Below are positions 4,794 through 7,706 of a DNA stretch of 7,706 nt, one piece after another (the first letter of the stretch is position 1; every line of letters begins with the position of its first letter). This stretch comes from an uncultured Collinsella sp. (GTDB lineage Bacteria > Actinomycetota > Coriobacteriia > Coriobacteriales > Coriobacteriaceae). The translations under genes were made by a program, and so were the position numbers. The notes beneath the pieces are model-generated. The model did not search any database and was not told the origin of the DNA. It was given only the letters and a program-made list of their open reading frames with translations. The stretch is from contig CAUEQX010000085.1 of NCBI GenBank assembly GCA_959020035.1, positions 1 to 7,706 on the forward strand, written 5' to 3'.

Positions 4794-6818
4794 TTAGCGT
4801 CGACGCTTCCAGATAATGCCGAGCATGATGACGATGATGCCGCCGATAAGGCACGCGCCAACTACTGCCAGCGTGCGGTCTCCCGTTGCGGCAAGCTTAC
4901 CGGTCGTCTTCTTGGTGATGACCTTCGTGGTCGCCGTGTCCGTCTTAGACGAGGGCTTAGGCGTCGGGGCCGGTGAGGGCGTGGGGTCCACGGCTGCGGA
5001 GCCGAAGCCGATGGTGCCGGCGAGCCCGGCCATCTTGCTCTCCCAGCCGTTCTGCCCGATCAGCGCCCTTAGCGCTGACTCGCAGGTACCCCACTCGGTG
5101 TGCTTGGTGGCGTTTGCGAAGGTGGGGAAGTCGGTCGTGTTGGTAATGATGTAGTTGTTGGTGGCGACGGTATAGGTCTTGGTGGGATCGAACGTGCTGC
5201 CGTCTTTGGTGAGTGTGGCACTCACAATGCGCTTGCCTTCGGGCTGCGTCCAATCAATCGTCACGTTGATGCCGCCAAAGGAGAGAACGCTGCCAGAGTC
5301 ATCGCGCCACTTGTACTTGTTTTGCGCCTCCTGCTCGGTGTGACCGGCCGCCACATAAGCCTGCTGAAGCTCGTAGCTGTCGTTGCAATCGTCGCTGATT
5401 TGTAGCGAGTGCTCGAGCGCTGCGAGGAAGTCCGCGCCGGTCATGGTCCAGGTCTCCACGGTGTTGCCGTAGGGCGAGATGGCGATGACGTTGCCGGCGG
5501 TCACGTTGCCCGCCGCGATGCCGCCGCGGATGCCGCCAGCGTTTTCGATAGCGAAGTCCGCGCCCGTCAGGGCAAGATAGGAGCCGCAAATCACGTGGCC
5601 GATGGTCTGGGCCTTGGTGGTGTCGCCCTCCTTGCTGGGGCGGAAATCGGTGGTGCGCACCATTTCCCAACCATGCGTGCCTGCGGCGTCCTCGCCGTAG
5701 AAATAGTTGGTGGTGGATGTGCCGAGCACCTTGTTCGATTCGTTTTCAAAGTCCTCGTCGAGCGGCTTGATCTTGTTGCGGACGGCTTCAAGGCGGCTTT
5801 GGTAGTCGGAGCCCTTGTCGGGGTCTGCCAAAAGGTCGTTGACGTTCTTGGCGGTGTAGATCTCCGTGGCGCTACCGTCTGCAGGGACCGTGACCGTGTC
5901 ATCGTCGGTCGTCTCGGTGTCATTCGTGTTGTACTTGTACGGAATGGAAAGCAGCCCCACCTCGGCAAAGGCGCTGCCTGCCTCGACAACGTGGATCGTC
6001 TTGCCGTCGGCTCCCGTCACCTTCTCGTTAAGGTTGATGTGCTCGTGGCCTGCGATAAGGGCATCGACGCCACGGAGTCGCGTGGCAAAGGTCTTGGCGT
6101 CGAGCGTGTGCGCGATACACACAACAACATCGCAGCCCTCCTTGCGCAGCTGCTCTGCCTCGGTATTGATGGCGTTCGCGGCACTCGAGAAGCTGGTGCC
6201 CGCGACCAGGTCCGCGCGCAGCGAGGAACCTAGCGACTCATCCATGGCACCCACGACGCCGACCTTGATTTTGTAGTCGAATGTGGAGTGATCCTCGGTA
6301 TCCTCCCAGGTGCGATCGAGCGTCTTCGTGATGCTCGAGCTCCATACGCCGCTCGTGGACTTCGCGTTCGCGCAGAGCATGGCGAAGGGCGTGCCGGTGG
6401 TGCTGTAGCCGGTCATGGTGCGGAGTTTGTCTGCGCCGTAGCTCCAGTCGTGGTTGCCCGGCGTGGTCGCGTCGTAGCCGTCTACATAGAAGGTGTCCAT
6501 GAGCTCGGCGATGCTCTTGCCCTCGCTCATGGTGGCGAAGGACTGCCCGTGGAAGGTGTCGCCCGCATCGAGCAAAAGATCGGGGGCGCTGTTTTGGGCG
6601 CTATAGAGAACCGCCAGCCCATCAAAGCCCACAGTGCCGGTGCCCTTGCTTGCGTTGTAGCTGTACTTGTAGCTGCCGTGGATGTCGTTGGTGTGCATGA
6701 CGGCCACGGAGCCGTCAATGGCGGCGGGCAGGTTCCCCGCGAAAGCGAGGCTTGGGATGCCTGCGAGCGCGCCGGCAAACAACGCGGCGGCTAACGCAAG
6801 GCGGGGGAGTCTTTTCAT
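4794..6818 (-). CDS. Secreted, sortase-anchored 5'-nucleotidase (UshA/CD73-like)
   Basis: A 674-aa surface protein. Residues 1-27 are a signal peptide (KR, hydrophobic core, AFA before G28). The metallophosphatase domain follows with MHTNDIHG (D45, H47), LLLDAGDTFHGQS (D84-D87 region), TPGNHD (N122, H123), VVVCIAHTLD (H237) and AGHEHI (H258, H260), the two-metal site. The 5'-nucleotidase C-terminal domain (about 365-605) has ENAGGIRGGI (425-434) and SPYGNTVE (448-455), plus aromatic FPTF near 564 that may contribute to base stacking. It probably converts extracellular nucleotides to nucleosides and phosphate; UDP-sugar or cyclic-nucleotide activity is possible. A Pro/Ser/Thr-rich spacer (611-640) leads to LAATG (642-646), a hydrophobic helix and KRRR. 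LAXTG is the motif of class E sortases of high-GC Gram-positives. AAGGA lies 7 nt before the ATG. It is probably a single-gene unit bounded by hairpins. Confidence 0.94.
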   Translation of the reverse strand: MKRLPRLALAAALFAGALAGIPSLAFAGNLPAAIDGSVAVMHTNDIHGSYKYSYNASKGTGTVGFDGLAVLYSAQNSAPDLLLDAGDTFHGQSFATMSEGKSIAELMDTFYVDGYDATTPGNHDWSYGADKLRTMTGYSTTGTPFAMLCANAKSTSGVWSSSITKTLDRTWEDTEDHSTFDYKIKVGVVGAMDESLGSSLRADLVAGTSFSSAANAINTEAEQLRKEGCDVVVCIAHTLDAKTFATRLRGVDALIAGHEHINLNEKVTGADGKTIHVVEAGSAFAEVGLLSIPYKYNTNDTETTDDDTVTVPADGSATEIYTAKNVNDLLADPDKGSDYQSRLEAVRNKIKPLDEDFENESNKVLGTSTTNYFYGEDAAGTHGWEMVRTTDFRPSKEGDTTKAQTIGHVICGSYLALTGADFAIENAGGIRGGIAAGNVTAGNVIAISPYGNTVETWTMTGADFLAALEHSLQISDDCNDSYELQQAYVAAGHTEQEAQNKYKWRDDSGSVLSFGGINVTIDWTQPEGKRIVSATLTKDGSTFDPTKTYTVATNNYIITNTTDFPTFANATKHTEWGTCESALRALIGQNGWESKMAGLAGTIGFGSAAVDPTPSPAPTPKPSSKTDTATTKVITKKTTGKLAATGDRTLAVVGACLIGGIIVIMLGIIWKRRR

Positions 6819-6839
6819 GGCAGTTTCCTTAGTCCTTAG

Positions 6840-6877
6840 CCAGAATGTCTGGTTGAATATCGGATTATCGACATAAT
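6840..6877 (-). promoter_or_regulatory. AT-rich nucleotidase promoter/leader region with two inverted repeats
   Basis: Only the 64 bp between the start codon (6818) and the upstream hairpin (6883) are available for a promoter. They hold CCAGA-ATG-TCTGG (6840-6852) and ATTAT-CGAC-ATAAT (6864-6877). On the - strand GATAAT (6864-6869) resembles a -10 box, but no acceptable -35 is seen at standard spacing. The dyads could be operators or short hairpins. Support is weak. Confidence 0.3.
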
Positions 6878-6882
6878 ATGCG

Positions 6883-6922
6883 AAAACCGCCGCAAGGGCG
6901 CCTGTCCCTTAGCGGCGGTTTT
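6883..6922. terminator. Second hairpin after the ABC gene; copy 2 of the GGGACAGG repeat
   Basis: An 11-bp perfect outer stem, AAAACCGCCGC (6883-6893) with GCGGCGGTTTT (6912-6922), continues after one bulged base into AAGGG/CCCTT (6894-6898, 6906-6910) around a 7-nt loop. It has A/T ends on both sides, so it can work in either direction. On the - strand it gives TTTT after the stem. It backs up the stop-codon hairpin at 6937-6979 and insulates the nucleotidase gene. Core CCTGTCCCTT is at 6901-6910. Confidence 0.8.
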
Positions 6923-6936
6923 GACGTTTGCGCAGA

Positions 6937-6979
6937 TAAAACCTGCCAAAATAAACCTGTCCCTTTTTGGCAGGTTTTA
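6937..6979 (-). terminator. Terminator overlapping the ABC gene stop; copy 3 of the GGGACAGG repeat
   Basis: A perfect 15-bp stem pairs 6937-6951 (TAAAACCTGCCAAAA) with 6965-6979, with a 13-nt loop. The stop codon TAA of the ABC ATPase (6979-6977 read on the - strand) forms the first three pairs. The - strand ends in TTTTA after the GC-rich part, as expected of an intrinsic terminator. Core CCTGTCCCTT (6956-6965), extended as TTTGGCAGGTT, closely matches copy 1 at 3879-3898. Confidence 0.8.
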
Positions 6980-7706
6980 GCTCAGCAGCATGCGGTCGTT
7001 GGCGAGCTCGCCGCCCGAGACCTCCTCGAACTTCTGCAGCAGGTCGGCTACGGTGAGCGACTTCTTCTCATCGCCCGCCACGTCGTAGATCACGTGGCCT
7101 TCGTGCATCATGATCAGACGGTTGCCCAGACGGATAGCGTCGTTCATGTTATGCGTGACCATGAGCGTGGTGAGGTGGTTCTCGTCGACGATCTCCTCGG
7201 TCAGATTGAGCACCTTAGAGGCCGTCTTGGGGTCGAGGGCCGCGGTGTGCTCGTCGAGCAGCAGCAGGCGTGGCTTGGTGAGCGTGGCCATGAGCAGGGT
7301 GAGTGCCTGGCGCTGGCCGCCCGAGAGCAGGCCGACCTTGGCGTTGAGACGCGTGTCCAGACCAAGGTCCAGGCGCTTGAGCAGCTCAACGTACTCATCT
7401 TTCTCGGCCTTGGTGACGCCCCACGAAAGGCCGCGACGCTGGCCGCGACGCTTGGCGAGGGCCAGGTTCTCGGCGATTTGCATGTCGGCAGCGGTACCGC
7501 GCATGGGGTCCTGAAACACGCGGCCCAGGTACTTGGCGCGCTGCGACTCGCTCAGGCGCGAGATGTCGGTGCCGTCGAGCTCAATAACGCCCGAATCGAG
7601 CGGGTACACGCCGGCGATCATGTTGAGCAGCGTGGACTTGCCGGCGCCATTGCCGCCGATCACGGTTACAAAGTCGCCGTCATTCAGGGTGAGGTCGACG
7701 CCGGTG
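6977..7706 (-). CDS. ABC transporter ATPase, TrpY/COG1101-like (start outside window)
   Basis: The reading frame is open to the window edge; 14 further residues (TGVDLTLNDGDFVT) precede the GTG at 7663, which therefore is an internal valine, not a start. About 242 residues are visible of an expected 260 or so. Walker A GGNGAGKST lies at 7631-7657, a Q-loop in VFQDPMRGT, signature LSGGQ at 7313-7327, Walker B LLLLDEH followed by TAALDPKT, and the H-loop in MVTHNM. DEHTAALDPKT, instead of the common DEPT, is in my recollection characteristic of the COG1101 ATPases that work with a lipoprotein and a membrane permease, including the streptococcal TrpXYZ tryptophan uptake system. It would energise uptake of an amino acid or similar small molecule. 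The partner genes should lie just beyond the right edge, upstream in transcription. The C-terminal segment after DVAGDEKKSLTV is typical. Substrate is not determinable. Confidence 0.9.
   Translation of the reverse strand, partial: TGVDLTLNDGDFVTVIGGNGAGKSTLLNMIAGVYPLDSGVIELDGTDISRLSESQRAKYLGRVFQDPMRGTAADMQIAENLALAKRRGQRRGLSWGVTKAEKDEYVELLKRLDLGLDTRLNAKVGLLSGGQRQALTLLMATLTKPRLLLLDEHTAALDPKTASKVLNLTEEIVDENHLTTLMVTHNMNDAIRLGNRLIMMHEGHVIYDVAGDEKKSLTVADLLQKFEEVSGGELANDRMLLS

Noticed and set aside
5409..6233. Long + strand open frame opposite the nucleotidase gene
   Set aside because: Val/Gly/Ala/Arg-rich shadow translation; the opposite strand encodes all nucleotidase motifs.
7661..7663. GTG as start of the ABC ATPase
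   Set aside because: It lies two residues before Walker A, and the upstream frame encodes a typical strand (TGVDLTLNDGDFVT) of an ABC ATPase, so the gene continues past the window edge.
1..7706. Insertion sequence, CRISPR array, tRNA or rRNA
   Set aside because: No transposase-like frame, no regularly spaced repeats, and no cloverleaf or rRNA-like stretch was found. The 1056-1165 hairpin is rod-like, not a tRNA.

Overview
The window looks like chromosome of a GC-rich, high-GC Gram-positive gut-type bacterium, most likely class Coriobacteriia (Collinsella or a relative). This rests on recalled similarity: the L11/L1 sequences, the LAXTG-type surface anchor, and the intergenic hairpins carrying GGGACAGG. 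It is not proven here. No insertion sequence, tRNA, rRNA or CRISPR array was seen.

Layout: bases 1-1027 (+ strand) hold the 3' end of rplK (L11), a hairpin-rich spacer and rplA (L1), closed by a strong symmetric terminator. Bases 1056-1165 hold a long imperfect hairpin, a candidate structured RNA. From 1183 to the right edge every gene is on the - strand. In transcription order (right to left) these are: an incomplete TrpY-like ABC ATPase; two tandem hairpin terminators; a secreted, sortase-anchored 5'-nucleotidase; a terminator-like hairpin; an MscS-type channel; another hairpin of the same family; then a two-gene operon of a 638-aa ParB-like/BMP-type protein and a calcineurin-like metallophosphoesterase. 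That operon converges on rplA.

The most interesting part is the two-gene operon at 1183-3837. Its first gene joins a ParB/sulfiredoxin-like N-terminal region to a Med/PnrA-like (BMP) ligand-binding region and has no signal peptide, so a fold normally found outside the cell appears to work in the cytoplasm. Its stop codon overlaps the start of the metallophosphoesterase by 4 nt. An 18-bp near-palindrome sits at the probable promoter. I recognise both families as recurring in Firmicutes and Coriobacteria but know of no described function.

Three hairpins (3865-3896, 6883-6922, 6937-6979) share the loop core CCTGTCCCTT (GGGACAGG on the transcribed - strand). They look like a dispersed repeat that doubles as terminators. 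Possible shared themes, such as nucleotide scavenging at the surface and nucleoside sensing inside, are inference only.
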